A stretch of 64,000 nt of DNA from RGIG4576 sp045656705 (GCA_045656705.1 JAZORR010000045.1:18364-82363); one strand, 5' to 3'. Shown: positions 1 through 8,114, numbered from the stretch's first letter. A program made the numbers and translations. Notes: generated from the letters alone by a model not told the origin.

Positions 1-426
1 GGCACTTACTTGCACTTGCAAGTTTACCAAATAAGCTGGACCTTGCAAAAGCAATATCACTACAGTCAAATAGCGCGTATATTGGTTTATTTTCATACGT
101 CCACTTTCGCCTTCGCGTTGCATTTTTTGGAATTGTGGTAACACCATTCCAAGCAATTGGATTACGATAGAAGCGGTGATGTATGGCATAATACCCAACG
201 CAAAGATAGACGCTTGAGCAAATGCACCCCCTGAGAACATATCAAGAAGTTGCATCAATCCGCTACTTGCGAAATTTCTCAAAGCATCGATCTCACTTGG
301 AGAGATTCCAGGAAGAACCACATGACAACCGATTCGGTAGATAACTACCAAAAGAATAGTCATTGTGATTCGCTTCCTCAAATCATCAATCTTCCAAATG
401 TTTTTTGTAGTTTCAATCAGTTTCAT
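1..426 (-). CDS. secY: SecY preprotein translocase channel subunit (N-terminal part, cut by window edge)
   Basis: SecY is the pore subunit of the SecYEG inner-membrane translocon. The first 142 codons are visible, read from the ATG at 426 down to base 1; the rest lies outside the window. The peptide begins MKLIETTKNIWKIDDLRKRI, followed by a first membrane segment (TMTILLVVIYRIG), the plug-region stretch with GGAFAQASIFALGIMPYI, and the second membrane segment, all typical of SecY. It starts 5 bp after the rplO stop and is the normal last part of the spc operon. There is no Shine-Dalgarno (SD) sequence before the start, as usual in Bacteroidota. Confidence 0.95.
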   Translation of the reverse strand, partial: MKLIETTKNIWKIDDLRKRITMTILLVVIYRIGCHVVLPGISPSEIDALRNFASSGLMQLLDMFSGGAFAQASIFALGIMPYITASIVIQLLGMVLPQFQKMQREGESGRMKINQYTRYLTVVILLLQGPAYLVNLQVQVSA

Positions 427-431
427 CTACT

Positions 432-878
432 TTAAATTTTTTGGATAGAACCTCCAGCAGCTGTAATAGCTTCTTCAGCCTTCTTAGAGAAAGCGTTAGC
501 TTCTACTGTAAGTTTAGCAGTCAAAGTACCATTACCAAGAACCTTAACAAGCTTCTTCTTACCTACTAGACCTGCAGCTACCAAATCAGCAACTGTGATT
601 GTTTCAACATTGTTTGCTTCAGCATAAGCTTGCAAATCAACCAAATTGATAGCCTTGTATTCTACGCGGTTATTGTTCTTGAAACCAAACTTAGGTACAC
701 GGCGTTGAAGAGGCATTTGACCACCTTCAAATCCCACCTTAGCACTATAACCAGAGCGAGACTTTGCACCCTTGTGACCACGTGTAGAAGTTCCACCTTT
801 GCCAGAACCGGCACCACGACCTATTCTCTTACCCTTCTTGTTAGAACCAACAGCAGGTTGCAAATTACTTAAATTCAT
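432..878 (-). CDS. rplO: Large ribosomal subunit protein L15
   Basis: L15 is a late-assembling protein of the 50S subunit. The 148-aa product begins MNLSNLQPAVGSNKKGKRIG and carries the Gly/Lys-rich N-terminus (GRGAGSGKGGTSTRGHKG) and the GFEGGQMPLQRRVPKFGF block diagnostic of the family. The ATG at 878 is preferred: a TTG at 887 is also in frame, but it adds residues not present in L15 homologues. It lies between rpmD and secY in the spc part of the operon. Confidence 0.96.
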   Translation of the reverse strand: MNLSNLQPAVGSNKKGKRIGRGAGSGKGGTSTRGHKGAKSRSGYSAKVGFEGGQMPLQRRVPKFGFKNNNRVEYKAINLVDLQAYAEANNVETITVADLVAAGLVGKKKLVKVLGNGTLTAKLTVEANAFSKKAEEAITAAGGSIQKI

Positions 879-892
879 ATGTTTCAAATATT

Positions 893-1072
893 TTAAGCGT
901 TAGTCACTTCTACAAGGTGACGAACTTTGTTAACCATTCCAAGGATAGCTGGATTTTCTTCCTTAACTACCACTTGATTCATTTTTCTCAAACCAAGAGC
1001 TTCCAAAGTTCTTTTTTGAACTGCTGGACATTTGATTTTGCTCTTTACTTGCTTTATCTTAATTGTAGCCAT
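893..1072 (-). CDS. rpmD: Large ribosomal subunit protein L30
   Basis: This short 59-aa gene sits in the gap between rplO and rpsE, where rpmD is expected. Translating the minus strand from the ATG at 1072 gives MATIKIKQVKSKIKCPAVQK, then RTLEALGLRKMNQ (the conserved L30 helix) and a C-terminus ending NKVRHLVEVTNA before TAA. Length and ferredoxin-like layout match bacterial L30. The stop is 14 bp from the rplO start, so translation is probably coupled along the operon. Confidence 0.95.
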   Translation of the reverse strand: MATIKIKQVKSKIKCPAVQKRTLEALGLRKMNQVVVKEENPAILGMVNKVRHLVEVTNA

Positions 1073-1086
1073 CTCGTAACAAATTA

Positions 1087-1605
1087 TTATCCGTTAAACA
1101 CTTGTTCCAATGAGATACCGCGATTTTGAGCCACAGTCATAGGACTTCTCATTTCACTCAAAGCTGCAATTGTAGCCTTCACAAGGTTGTGAGGGTTTGA
1201 TGAACCCTTAGACTTTGCAAGCACGTCGGTGATACCCACACTTTCGAATACTGCACGCATCGCACCACCGGCCTTAACTCCAGTACCTTGAGATGCAGGC
1301 TTCAACATTACGCGAGAACCGCCAAACTTAGCTTCTTGGCCGTGAGGAATAGTACCCTTGTGTAGAGGTACTCTGATAAGGTTCTTCTTCGCAGCTTCAA
1401 CACCCTTAGCAATTGCTGTAGTTACTTCATTTGCCTTTCCAAGACCATAACCTACGATACCATCTTCGTTACCTACTACTACGATTGCAGCGAAGGTAAA
1501 TGTGCGACCACCCTTAGTTACCTTAGTAACGCGGTTGATAGCTACCAAACGATCCTTTAGTTCGATATCGCCAGCTGTTTTAACTCTATTATTCTTAATT
1601 GCCAT
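1087..1605 (-). CDS. rpsE: Small ribosomal subunit protein S5
   Basis: S5 of the 30S subunit acts in decoding fidelity and mRNA helicase activity at the entry site. The product has 172 aa. The N-terminal dsRNA-binding-like domain (LVAINRVTKVTKGGRTFTF, then VVVGNEDGIVGYGLGKA) is followed by the C-terminal domain with GSRVMLKPASQGTGVKAGG and AIAALSEMRSP. It sits between rplR and rpmD with short gaps. The ATG at 1605 has no SD; the upstream bases are AT-rich. Confidence 0.97.
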   Translation of the reverse strand: MAIKNNRVKTAGDIELKDRLVAINRVTKVTKGGRTFTFAAIVVVGNEDGIVGYGLGKANEVTTAIAKGVEAAKKNLIRVPLHKGTIPHGQEAKFGGSRVMLKPASQGTGVKAGGAMRAVFESVGITDVLAKSKGSSNPHNLVKATIAALSEMRSPMTVAQNRGISLEQVFNG

Positions 1606-1613
1606 AATTTCTA

Positions 1614-1955
1614 TTAAAATTTAAGTCCGCCCTTACGAGCACCATCAGCCAATGATTTCACTCTACCGTGGAACAAATAGCCGTTACGGTCGAACACTAC
1701 AGATTCAATTCCAGCTTCCAAAGCCTTCTTTGCAACAAGTTCGCCAACCTTAGCAGCGATTTCGCTCTTTGTTCCTTCTTCAATACCCTTAGAAGAAGCT
1801 GCAACCAATGTCTTACCAGCCAAATCGTCGATTAGCTGAACATAGATAGCCTTATTACTTCTAAAAACACTCATACGAGGACGCACTGCATTACCAGACA
1901 CTCTACCACGAATACGAGCCTTGATTTTATTTCTTCTCTGTATCTTAGTTACCAT
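1614..1955 (-). CDS. rplR: Large ribosomal subunit protein L18
   Basis: L18 binds 5S rRNA in the central protuberance of the 50S subunit. The 113-aa product has the basic N-terminal tail (KIQRRNKIKARIRGRVSG), the RPRMSVFRSNKAIYVQLIDD strand block and the C-terminal FDRNGYLFHGRVKSLADGAR motif with a GLKF end, all classic for L18. It lies 8 bp upstream of rpsE in the same transcript. Confidence 0.96.
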   Translation of the reverse strand: MVTKIQRRNKIKARIRGRVSGNAVRPRMSVFRSNKAIYVQLIDDLAGKTLVAASSKGIEEGTKSEIAAKVGELVAKKALEAGIESVVFDRNGYLFHGRVKSLADGARKGGLKF

Positions 1956-1970
1956 ACGATTGTCTATTTA

Positions 1971-2528
1971 TTATTTGGCAGATGCCGATTTACCTGACTT
2001 ACGACGAATAACCTCGCCAACAAACTTAATACCCTTACCCTTATATGGTTCAGGCTTGCGGAATGTGCGAATCTTAGCACATACTTGACCTAACAACTGC
2101 TTGTCAATAGACTCAAGAATGATAAGTGGATTCTTATTTCTTTCAGTCTTAGCTTCAACCTTCACTTCAGGTGGAAGTTGAAGATATATAGCATGTGAAT
2201 AACCTAATGCAAGTTCAAGCACTTGACCTGTTGATGTTGCACGGTAACCCACACCAACCAATTCCAACTCCTTCTTGTAACCTTCGCTCACACCTACTAC
2301 CATGTTGTTGATCAAAGCACGGAAAAGACCGTGTTGAGAACGGTGTTCGATACCATCAGTTGGGCGAGTAAGTGTCAACACATTACCTTCTTGTTCCAAC
2401 ATGATGTCTGCGTGAACTTTTTGAGTCAAAGTACCCTTAGGACCCTTTACAGTTACAACATTTTCTTCATTCACAGTTACGGTTACTCCAGCAGGTACCG
2501 CGATTGGTAATTTACCTATTCTTGACAT
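1971..2528 (-). CDS. rplF: Large ribosomal subunit protein L6
   Basis: L6 sits near the GTPase centre of the 50S subunit. The 185-aa product has the tandem L6 folds: N-terminal MSRIGKLPIAVPAGVTV and KGPKGTL, and the C-terminal signature KIRTFRKPEPYKGKGIKF. Its start is unusual for this phylum: a complete AGGAGG lies 8 nt before the ATG (minus strand, 2537-2542), whereas most neighbouring genes have only AT-rich sequence there. The Ser/Ala/Lys tail is ordinary. Confidence 0.97.
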   Translation of the reverse strand: MSRIGKLPIAVPAGVTVTVNEENVVTVKGPKGTLTQKVHADIMLEQEGNVLTLTRPTDGIEHRSQHGLFRALINNMVVGVSEGYKKELELVGVGYRATSTGQVLELALGYSHAIYLQLPPEVKVEAKTERNKNPLIILESIDKQLLGQVCAKIRTFRKPEPYKGKGIKFVGEVIRRKSGKSASAK

Positions 2529-2536
2529 TACAATAC

Positions 2537-2542
2537 CCTCCT
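2537..2542 (-). promoter_or_regulatory. Strong Shine-Dalgarno AGGAGG before rplF
   Basis: The minus strand reads AATAGGAGGGTATTGTA directly before the rplF ATG, giving AGGAGG with an 8-nt spacer. Of 24 starts checked across this ribosomal operon, only rplF and rplW have a full AGGAGG, with a weaker AGGAG before rplE. This stands out because Bacteroidota generally start translation without SD pairing. Confidence 0.75.
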
Positions 2543-2543
2543 A

Positions 2544-2942
2544 TTAATAAACGTAACACAATACTTCGCCACCAATTTGTTGAGCCTTAGCTTCCTTATT
2601 GGTCATAACACCTCTTGAAGTAGAGATGATTGCGATTCCTAAACCATTCAATACTCTTGGCATATCTTTGTAGCCAGTGTATTGACGAAGACCTGGACGA
2701 GAAACGCGAGTCAAGCTCTTGATAGCGTTTACTTTGTCCACTGGATCATACTTCAACGCAATTTTGATTGCGCCAGAAGGGGTACCATCTTCTACAAACT
2801 TGTAGTTAAGGATGTATCCCTTTTCGAAAAGGATTTTTGTGATTTCCTTTTTCATCTTAGAGGAAGGGATTTCAACGACTCTGTGTTGAGCCTTGATCGC
2901 ATTCCTCAATCTTGTTAGATAATCTGCTATTGGATCAGTCAT
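2544..2942 (-). CDS. rpsH: Small ribosomal subunit protein S8
   Basis: S8 binds helix 21 of 16S rRNA early in 30S assembly. The 132-aa product starts MTDPIADYLTRLRNAIKAQH and carries the family signature ISTSRGVMTNKEAKAQQIGGE near the C-terminus (ending LCYVY). It follows rpsN after a 78-bp gap, one of the longer gaps in the operon. In E. coli S8 represses spc translation at rplE; nothing here tests that. Confidence 0.97.
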   Translation of the reverse strand: MTDPIADYLTRLRNAIKAQHRVVEIPSSKMKKEITKILFEKGYILNYKFVEDGTPSGAIKIALKYDPVDKVNAIKSLTRVSRPGLRQYTGYKDMPRVLNGLGIAIISTSRGVMTNKEAKAQQIGGEVLCYVY

Positions 2943-3020
2943 AAAAAAATTGTTTAAATTGATTCGGAATTTCCGAACAATATTTAATACTCTCTTTTAG
3001 CTTGTTAAAAAATTCTCAGT

Positions 3021-3290
3021 TTACCAGCTCGCTTTCTTAACGCCAGGTATCAAACCTGCAGAAGCCATTTCGCGGAATTGGATACGTGAAATACCAAATT
3101 GACGCATATAACCCTTAGGACGACCTGTGATTTTGCAACGATTATGCAAACGCACTGCAGAAGCATTCTTTGGAAGAGCTTGCAAGCCTTCATAATCACC
3201 AGCAGCCTTAAGCGCAGCTTTCTTAGCTGCATACTTAGCCACTAGCTTTGCACGCTTCACTTCGCGAGCTTTCATTGATTCTTTTGCCAT
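3021..3290 (-). CDS. rpsN: Small ribosomal subunit protein S14, zinc-free long form
   Basis: S14 lies in the head of the 30S subunit. The 89-aa product has NRCKITGRPKGYMRQFGISR and ends GVKKASW. It is the longer form without the two CxxC pairs of zinc-binding S14; only one cysteine is present (in NRCKITGR). It lies between rplE and rpsH as in other spc operons. Confidence 0.96.
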   Translation of the reverse strand: MAKESMKAREVKRAKLVAKYAAKKAALKAAGDYEGLQALPKNASAVRLHNRCKITGRPKGYMRQFGISRIQFREMASAGLIPGVKKASW

Positions 3291-3304
3291 ACTTTAGTGT
3301 CTAT

Positions 3305-3841
3305 TTATTTTGTGAATGGTAAACCAAATTCCTTCATCAATTCGTATCCTTCTTCGTCGGTCTTGGCAGTAGTCACGAAAGTGATGTTCATACCAGTCAT
3401 CTTGTTAACAGAATCGATATTGATTTCAGGGAAAATAATTTGTTCAGTGATACCTACAGTATAGTTACCGCGTCCGTCAAGCTTTCCAGGGATACCCTTG
3501 AAGTCGCGAATACGAGGCAATGCGATGCGAATGAAGCGCTCCATGAATTCGTACATGCGTTCGCCACGCAAAGTAACGCGAGCACCGATAGGCATCTTTT
3601 TACGTACCTTGAAGTTAGAAATGTCCTTCTTAGACAAGGTAGCTACTGCCTTTTGACCTGTGATAGCAGTCAATTCGTTGATTGCAGTCTCGATAATTTT
3701 CTTATCTTGAGTAGCATCACCCAAACCTTCGTTAAGAACGATCTTAAGAAGCTTAGGAGCTTGCATCACAGTGCTATAATTGAATTTCTTCATTAGAGCA
3801 GGCAATATTCTTTCTTTGTATTCATTTTTCAATGTTGCCAT
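3305..3841 (-). CDS. rplE: Large ribosomal subunit protein L5
   Basis: L5 binds 5S rRNA and contacts the P-site tRNA. The 178-aa product contains KIVLNEGLGDA, the conserved ITGQKAVATLSKKDISNFKV block and GRGNYTVGITEQIIFPEI. Its ATG overlaps the rplX stop by one base (TAATG), so the two are probably translationally coupled. The last codons of rplX supply an AGGAG 8 nt before this start. Confidence 0.96.
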   Translation of the reverse strand: MATLKNEYKERILPALMKKFNYSTVMQAPKLLKIVLNEGLGDATQDKKIIETAINELTAITGQKAVATLSKKDISNFKVRKKMPIGARVTLRGERMYEFMERFIRIALPRIRDFKGIPGKLDGRGNYTVGITEQIIFPEINIDSVNKMTGMNITFVTTAKTDEEGYELMKEFGLPFTK

Positions 3842-4161
3842 TACTTAATCTCCTCTCCTGATTTCTTTGAATAACGTACTTTCACTCCATTTTCGTTAAC
3901 GCGGTGACCAACGCGAGTTGGCTTGCCGGTCTTAGGGTCAACCAAGTTAAGGTTAGACACATTGATAGGAGCTTCCATTTTCACAATGCCACCTTGTGGG
4001 TGCTTAGCACTAGGCTTGGTACTCTTTGATACCATATTGACACCTTCTACAACTGCCTTACCTTTGCTAACAAGAACGCTCAATACGCGACCTGTTTTGC
4101 CTTTGTCATCACCAGCGTTTACGTAAACTGTGTCACCCTTTTTGATATGTAATTTAGCCAT
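3841..4161 (-). CDS. rplX: Large ribosomal subunit protein L24
   Basis: L24 is an assembly initiator of the 50S subunit. The 106-aa product carries the KOW motif near its N-terminus (KKGDTVYVNAGDDKGKTGRV) and the GVNMVSKSTKPSAKHPQGGI segment. It is preceded by rplN and overlaps rplE by one base at its stop. Confidence 0.96.
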   Translation of the reverse strand: MAKLHIKKGDTVYVNAGDDKGKTGRVLSVLVSKGKAVVEGVNMVSKSTKPSAKHPQGGIVKMEAPINVSNLNLVDPKTGKPTRVGHRVNENGVKVRYSKKSGEEIK

Positions 4162-4182
4162 TATCTATAGATTAATTATCAA

Positions 4183-4548
4183 TTAGAGTACTTCAGGTGC
4201 TAATGAAACGATCTTCATGTTAGTAGCACGCAATTCACGAGCTACAGGGCCGAAGATACGAGTTCCACGAAGTTCACCTGCATTATTCAACAACACACAT
4301 GCGTTATCGTCGAAACGGATGTAAGAACCATCAGCGCGACGGATTTCCTTTTTAGTTCTTACGATAACTGCTTTTGATACAGTACCTTTCTTTACATCAG
4401 AAGCTGGAATTGCATGCTTCACAGTCACTACAATTACATCACCAACCGATGCATAACGGCGGCCTGTACCTCCAAGAACGCGGATACATAGTACTTCTTT
4501 AGCACCACTGTTATCTGCAACTGTCAATCGGCTCTCAGTCTGTATCAT
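4183..4548 (-). CDS. rplN: Large ribosomal subunit protein L14
   Basis: L14 forms an intersubunit bridge with 16S rRNA. The 121-aa product starts MIQTESRLTVADNSGAKEVL and has the family block ADGSYIRFDDNACVLLNNAG followed by RGTRIFGPVARELR. The length is the normal 121-123 aa. It begins 4 bp after the rpsQ stop. Confidence 0.97.
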   Translation of the reverse strand: MIQTESRLTVADNSGAKEVLCIRVLGGTGRRYASVGDVIVVTVKHAIPASDVKKGTVSKAVIVRTKKEIRRADGSYIRFDDNACVLLNNAGELRGTRIFGPVARELRATNMKIVSLAPEVL

Positions 4549-4552
4549 ATTA

Positions 4553-4810
4553 TTACTTCACTTTTTCAATTATTTCTACCAATCTCCATCTCTTAGTCTT
4601 GCTCAAAGGACGAGTTTCCATCAAACGAACCTTGTCGCCTACGCTACATTCGTTCTTTTCGTCGTGAGCATGGTATTTCTTTGTCTTGTTGACAAACTTA
4701 CCATAAATTGGGTGCTTCTCTTTCCACTTGATTGTTACAGTGATAGTCTTGTCACCCTTGTTGCTAGAAACAATCCCAATTCTTTCTTTTCTTAAATTTC
4801 TAGTTTCCAT
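4553..4810 (-). CDS. rpsQ: Small ribosomal subunit protein S17
   Basis: S17 is an OB-fold 16S rRNA-binding protein. The 85-aa product shows METRNLRKERIGIVSSNKGD, the TITVTIKWKEKHPIYGKFV strand pair and the signature GDKVRLMETRPLSKTKRWRL. It lies between rpmC and rplN with gaps of 11 and 4 bp. Confidence 0.96.
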   Translation of the reverse strand: METRNLRKERIGIVSSNKGDKTITVTIKWKEKHPIYGKFVNKTKKYHAHDEKNECSVGDKVRLMETRPLSKTKRWRLVEIIEKVK

Positions 4811-4821
4811 TTATTCGGGGA

Positions 4822-5019
4822 TTATTTTGATTGTAATTCGCGAGCTCTAATCTCGGTTTTCATACGAGCAATCTCTTTTCTATCCTTAGTAATCTTTGAA
4901 GGATTGTCAAGAGGAGAGATTGCGTGGTTGATTTTAGTTTGCAAATAAGCCTTTTCAGCCGCATCAAGTCTTTCCAAAAGTTCCTTGTCGCTTAATTCTT
5001 TAATTTCAGCTTGTTTCAT
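4822..5019 (-). CDS. rpmC: Large ribosomal subunit protein L29
   Basis: L29 is a small two-helix protein near the peptide exit tunnel, where it contacts trigger factor and SRP. The 65-aa product (MKQAEIKELSDKELLERLDA, with a basic KDRKEIARMKTEIRARE helix at the end) matches the family in length and pattern. It lies between rplP and rpsQ as expected. Confidence 0.94.
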   Translation of the reverse strand: MKQAEIKELSDKELLERLDAAEKAYLQTKINHAISPLDNPSKITKDRKEIARMKTEIRARELQSK

Positions 5020-5031
5020 ATCCTTAAAGTA

Positions 5032-5463
5032 TTACACATTTTGAGATTCGTCGTAGTCGCGGCGTACGATAAACTTAGTAGCAACTGGAAGCTTTTGAGC
5101 AGCCAAACGCAATGCTTCCTTAGCGATATCGTAGCTAACGCCTTCTACTTCAATTAACACTCTACCTGGGGTAACTGGTGCCACAAAACCTTCTGGAGCA
5201 CCCTTACCCTTACCCATACGCACGTCAGCTGGCTTGCGAGTAATAGGTTTATCAGGGAAAATTCTAATCCAAATTTGACCTTGACGTTGCATATAACGGG
5301 TTACAGCGATACGAGCAGCCTCGATTTGACGACCTGTAATCCACTTGGTCTCAAGAGTCTTTATACCAAAAGAGCCGAACGCTAGAGTTGTACCACGGTG
5401 AGCAAAACCCTTTTGAGTTCCATGTTGTACTCTTCTGAACTTTGTTTTCTTTGGTTGTAACAT
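5032..5463 (-). CDS. rplP: Large ribosomal subunit protein L16
   Basis: L16 contacts the A- and P-site tRNAs in the 50S subunit. The 143-aa product starts MLQPKKTKFRRVQHGTQKGF and contains the two signatures KWITGRQIEAARIAVTRYM and RMGKGKGAPEGFVAPVTPG. It starts 20 bp after the rpsC stop. Confidence 0.97.
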   Translation of the reverse strand: MLQPKKTKFRRVQHGTQKGFAHRGTTLAFGSFGIKTLETKWITGRQIEAARIAVTRYMQRQGQIWIRIFPDKPITRKPADVRMGKGKGAPEGFVAPVTPGRVLIEVEGVSYDIAKEALRLAAQKLPVATKFIVRRDYDESQNV

Positions 5464-5483
5464 TGTTCTGTAATTTCAGTCGA

Positions 5484-6215
5484 TTAACGATTGTTCTTTT
5501 GCTTTCTGAAGCCACCTCTACGTGGTGCTCCGTTGTTATTTCCACGACCTTCCTTTGTGTTGTTTGAGAATTGAGGAGCAAGGTCACGCTTACCGTAAAC
5601 TTCACCCTTACAAATCCAAACCTTAACGCCGATGATACCCACCTTTGTCAAAGCTTCAACCAAAGCGTAGTCGATGTCTGCGCGAAGAGTGTGAAGTGGA
5701 GTACGGCCTTCCTTAAACATTTCTGAACGAGCCATTTCAGCACCATTCAAACGGCCACTTACTTGCACCTTGATACCTTCTGCGCCCATACGCATAGTAG
5801 ATGCGATAGCCATCTTCACTGCACGACGGTAAGCGATCTTACCTTCGATTTGACGCGCGATGTTACTAGCCACGATTTGCGCATCAAGTTCTGGACGTTT
5901 TACTTCAAAGATATTGATTTGAACGTCGCGATCAGTGATTGACTTCAATTCTTCTTTCAACTTGTCAACTTCTTGACCACCCTTACCGATGATAAGACCT
6001 GGACGAGATGTACACACTGTAATAGTGACAAGTTTAAGAGTTCTTTCAATTACAATACGTGAAACACTTGCTTTTGCCAATCTCGCATTAAGATACTTGC
6101 GGATTTTGCTATCTTCAAGCAAAGTATCGCCATAATTGTCTCCACCGTACCAGTTAGAATCCCAACCTCTTACGATACCTAAGCGATTACTTATCGGATT
6201 TACTTTTTGTCCCAT
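5484..6215 (-). CDS. rpsC: Small ribosomal subunit protein S3
   Basis: S3 lines the mRNA entry channel of the 30S subunit. The 243-aa product starts MGQKVNPISNRLGIVRGWDS, carries a type-2 KH domain with the RPGLIIGKGGQEVDKLKEEL loop (residues about 70-90), and has the C-terminal signature with VKVWICKGEVYGKRD. The last 30 residues are an Asn/Gly/Arg-rich tail likely to be disordered. Confidence 0.97.
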   Translation of the reverse strand: MGQKVNPISNRLGIVRGWDSNWYGGDNYGDTLLEDSKIRKYLNARLAKASVSRIVIERTLKLVTITVCTSRPGLIIGKGGQEVDKLKEELKSITDRDVQINIFEVKRPELDAQIVASNIARQIEGKIAYRRAVKMAIASTMRMGAEGIKVQVSGRLNGAEMARSEMFKEGRTPLHTLRADIDYALVEALTKVGIIGVKVWICKGEVYGKRDLAPQFSNNTKEGRGNNNGAPRRGGFRKQKNNR

Positions 6216-6229
6216 ATCTTAAGCTAAAT

Positions 6230-6634
6230 TTATGCGTTAGTAGTTTCTTTAGTACCCACGAACAATGTTACATGGTTTGAACGTTTGCGAATTCTATATC
6301 CACGACCTTGAGGAGCTGTGCGAAGACGCTTCAACATTGGAGCGCAATCAACGAAGATAGTAGTGATGAACAATTCTCCGTTTTCAGCTTTTCTTTCATT
6401 CTTTTGTTCCCAGTTCGCGATAGCAGAGCGAAGAAGTTTTTCTACTCTTGCAGCGGCTTCTTTATTTGAGAATTTAAGCAGACCCAAAGCTTGGAACACT
6501 TCTTTACCACGCACCATATCAGCGACTAAGCGCATTTTGCGAGGAGAAGTTGGCACATTCTTCAACTTAGCGAAAGAAACCGTCTTCTTAGCTTCCTTGA
6601 TTTTCTCAGCCGATTCTCTTTTTCTTTTACCCAT
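6230..6634 (-). CDS. rplV: Large ribosomal subunit protein L22
   Basis: L22 lines the nascent-peptide exit tunnel. From the ATG at 6634 the product is 134 aa, with the core NVPTSPRKMRLVADMVRGKE and the C-terminal hairpin ending in PQGRGYRIRKRSNHVTLFVG. An in-frame TTG at 6661 would add nine residues, but the ATG fits homologues better. It precedes rpsC by 14 bp. Confidence 0.95.
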   Translation of the reverse strand: MGKRKRESAEKIKEAKKTVSFAKLKNVPTSPRKMRLVADMVRGKEVFQALGLLKFSNKEAAARVEKLLRSAIANWEQKNERKAENGELFITTIFVDCAPMLKRLRTAPQGRGYRIRKRSNHVTLFVGTKETTNA

Positions 6635-6685
6635 TGTATTATTAATTCTTTTTTTTATCAAAAATTGTTATATCCCGGGTCCTAA

Positions 6686-6955
6686 TTATTTTTTCTTGTT
6701 ACCACCGTGTCCACGGAAAGTACGAGTAAGAGCGAATTCGCCCAACTTGTGACCTACCATATTTTCAGTAACATAAACGGGAATAAACTTATTACCATTG
6801 TGTACTGCGAAAGTGTGACCTACGAAATCTGGAGAGATCATCGATGCACGAGACCAAGTCTTGATTACCGCTTTCTTTCCGCTTTCTTCCATAGCAGCAA
6901 CTTTCTTTTCAAGTTTCACGCTGATAAATGGACCTTTCTTTAATGAACGACTCAT
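6686..6955 (-). CDS. rpsS: Small ribosomal subunit protein S19
   Basis: S19 pairs with S13 in the head of the 30S subunit. The 89-aa product starts MSRSLKKGPFISVKLEKKVA and has TWSRASMISPDFVGHTFAVH and VTENMVGHKLGEFALTRTFR, the standard family blocks. It lies between rplB and rplV. Confidence 0.97.
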   Translation of the reverse strand: MSRSLKKGPFISVKLEKKVAAMEESGKKAVIKTWSRASMISPDFVGHTFAVHNGNKFIPVYVTENMVGHKLGEFALTRTFRGHGGNKKK

Positions 6956-6974
6956 AATTTACTAATTAATCAAA

Positions 6975-7799
6975 TTACTTCTTTCTTCTTTCAATAATGT
7001 ACTTTGAAGAATGCTTCTTCGGAGCACGAGTCTTAAGACCCTTACAGTATTGACCATTGCGAGAGCGTGGGTGACCTCCTGATTGACGACCTTCACCACC
7101 ACCCATTGGGTGATCAACTGGGTTCATAACAACACCACGGTTGTGAGGACGACGACCTAACCAACGAGAACGACCTGCTTTACCTGAGCGTTCCAATGCG
7201 TGGTCTGAGTTACCTACTACACCTACTGTAGCCTTGCAAGTAGCAAGAATCTTACGAGTTTCTCCCGAAGGCAATTTGACAATAGCATAATCACCGTCGC
7301 GTGAAGTCAATTGTGCGAATGTACCAGCACTTCTAGCCATCATTGCACCTTGACCTGGTCGCAATTCAATGTTATGAATTAATGTACCAACAGGTATTTT
7401 GTTAAGCGGAAGCGCGTTACCTACCTCAGGTGCTGCTTCTGCTCCACTTACGACTGTAGCACCAACCTTTAGACCGTTAGGTGCAATCATGTAAGCTTTA
7501 GAGCCATCAACATAGTAAAGCAATGCAATACGAGCAGAACGGTTTGGATCGTACTCGATAGTCTTTACAGTTGCTGGCACACCGTCTTTATTTCTCTTAA
7601 AGTCAATGATACGGAACTTACGTTTGTGTCCGCCACCTACATAGCGTGTTGTACGGTGGCCTTCGTTGTTACGGCCACCGGTAGAACGCTTTCCGACTGT
7701 AAGAGATTTCTCTGGTGTGCGAGTAGTGATATCGTCAAACACACCAATAACTTTGTGTCTTTGCCCCGGTGTTGTGGGCTTGAATTTTCTTACTGCCAT
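6975..7799 (-). CDS. rplB: Large ribosomal subunit protein L2
   Basis: L2 is required for subunit joining and the structure of the peptidyl transferase centre. The 274-aa product has the OB-fold region (GHKRKFRIIDFKRNKDGVPA) and the highly conserved C-terminal stretch with RGVVMNPVDHPMGGGEGRQS that includes the essential histidine. The length is typical (273-276 aa). It lies 8 bp after the rplW stop. Confidence 0.97.
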   Translation of the reverse strand: MAVRKFKPTTPGQRHKVIGVFDDITTRTPEKSLTVGKRSTGGRNNEGHRTTRYVGGGHKRKFRIIDFKRNKDGVPATVKTIEYDPNRSARIALLYYVDGSKAYMIAPNGLKVGATVVSGAEAAPEVGNALPLNKIPVGTLIHNIELRPGQGAMMARSAGTFAQLTSRDGDYAIVKLPSGETRKILATCKATVGVVGNSDHALERSGKAGRSRWLGRRPHNRGVVMNPVDHPMGGGEGRQSGGHPRSRNGQYCKGLKTRAPKKHSSKYIIERRKK

Positions 7800-7807
7800 C
7801 TTTTAAA

Positions 7808-8098
7808 TTAAATATTGCTATAAAAATCTATAGTTTCTCCTTCTTTGAGAGTTACAACAGCTTTCTTAAACGCAGGTTTTTTACCGCGGATAATACCAGC
7901 CTTAGTGTAACGTTGTTTTGTCTTACCTTCGTAATTCATTGTGTTAACCGAAACTACCTTTACGCCGTAAAGTTCTTCCACCAAGCTTTTGATTTGGTAC
8001 TTATTAGCGTCTGGAGATACGCAGAAAGTATAGCGGTTAAGCTTTTCGCTCAACGCTGTAGCCTTTTCGGTTACGATTGGTTTAATCATTATTTTCAT
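7808..8098 (-). CDS. rplW: Large ribosomal subunit protein L23
   Basis: L23 is the exit-tunnel docking site for trigger factor and SRP. The 96-aa product starts MKIMIKPIVTEKATALSEKL and contains YTFCVSPDANKYQIKSLVEE and the tip loop of the family. The ATG at 8098 follows a near-perfect AAAGGAGGT with a 6-nt spacer, exceptional among neighbouring starts. Confidence 0.95.
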   Translation of the reverse strand: MKIMIKPIVTEKATALSEKLNRYTFCVSPDANKYQIKSLVEELYGVKVVSVNTMNYEGKTKQRYTKAGIIRGKKPAFKKAVVTLKEGETIDFYSNI

Positions 8099-8104
8099 TA
8101 TATA

Positions 8105-8110
8105 CCTCCT
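8105..8110 (-). promoter_or_regulatory. Strong Shine-Dalgarno AGGAGG before rplW
   Basis: The minus strand reads TTAAAGGAGGTATATA before the rplW ATG: a nine-base match to the anti-SD complement with a 6-nt spacer. Nothing comparable precedes rplB, rplD, rplC, rpsJ, fusA, rpsG or rpsL, so this is unlikely to be general base composition. Confidence 0.75.
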
Positions 8111-8114
8111 TTAA

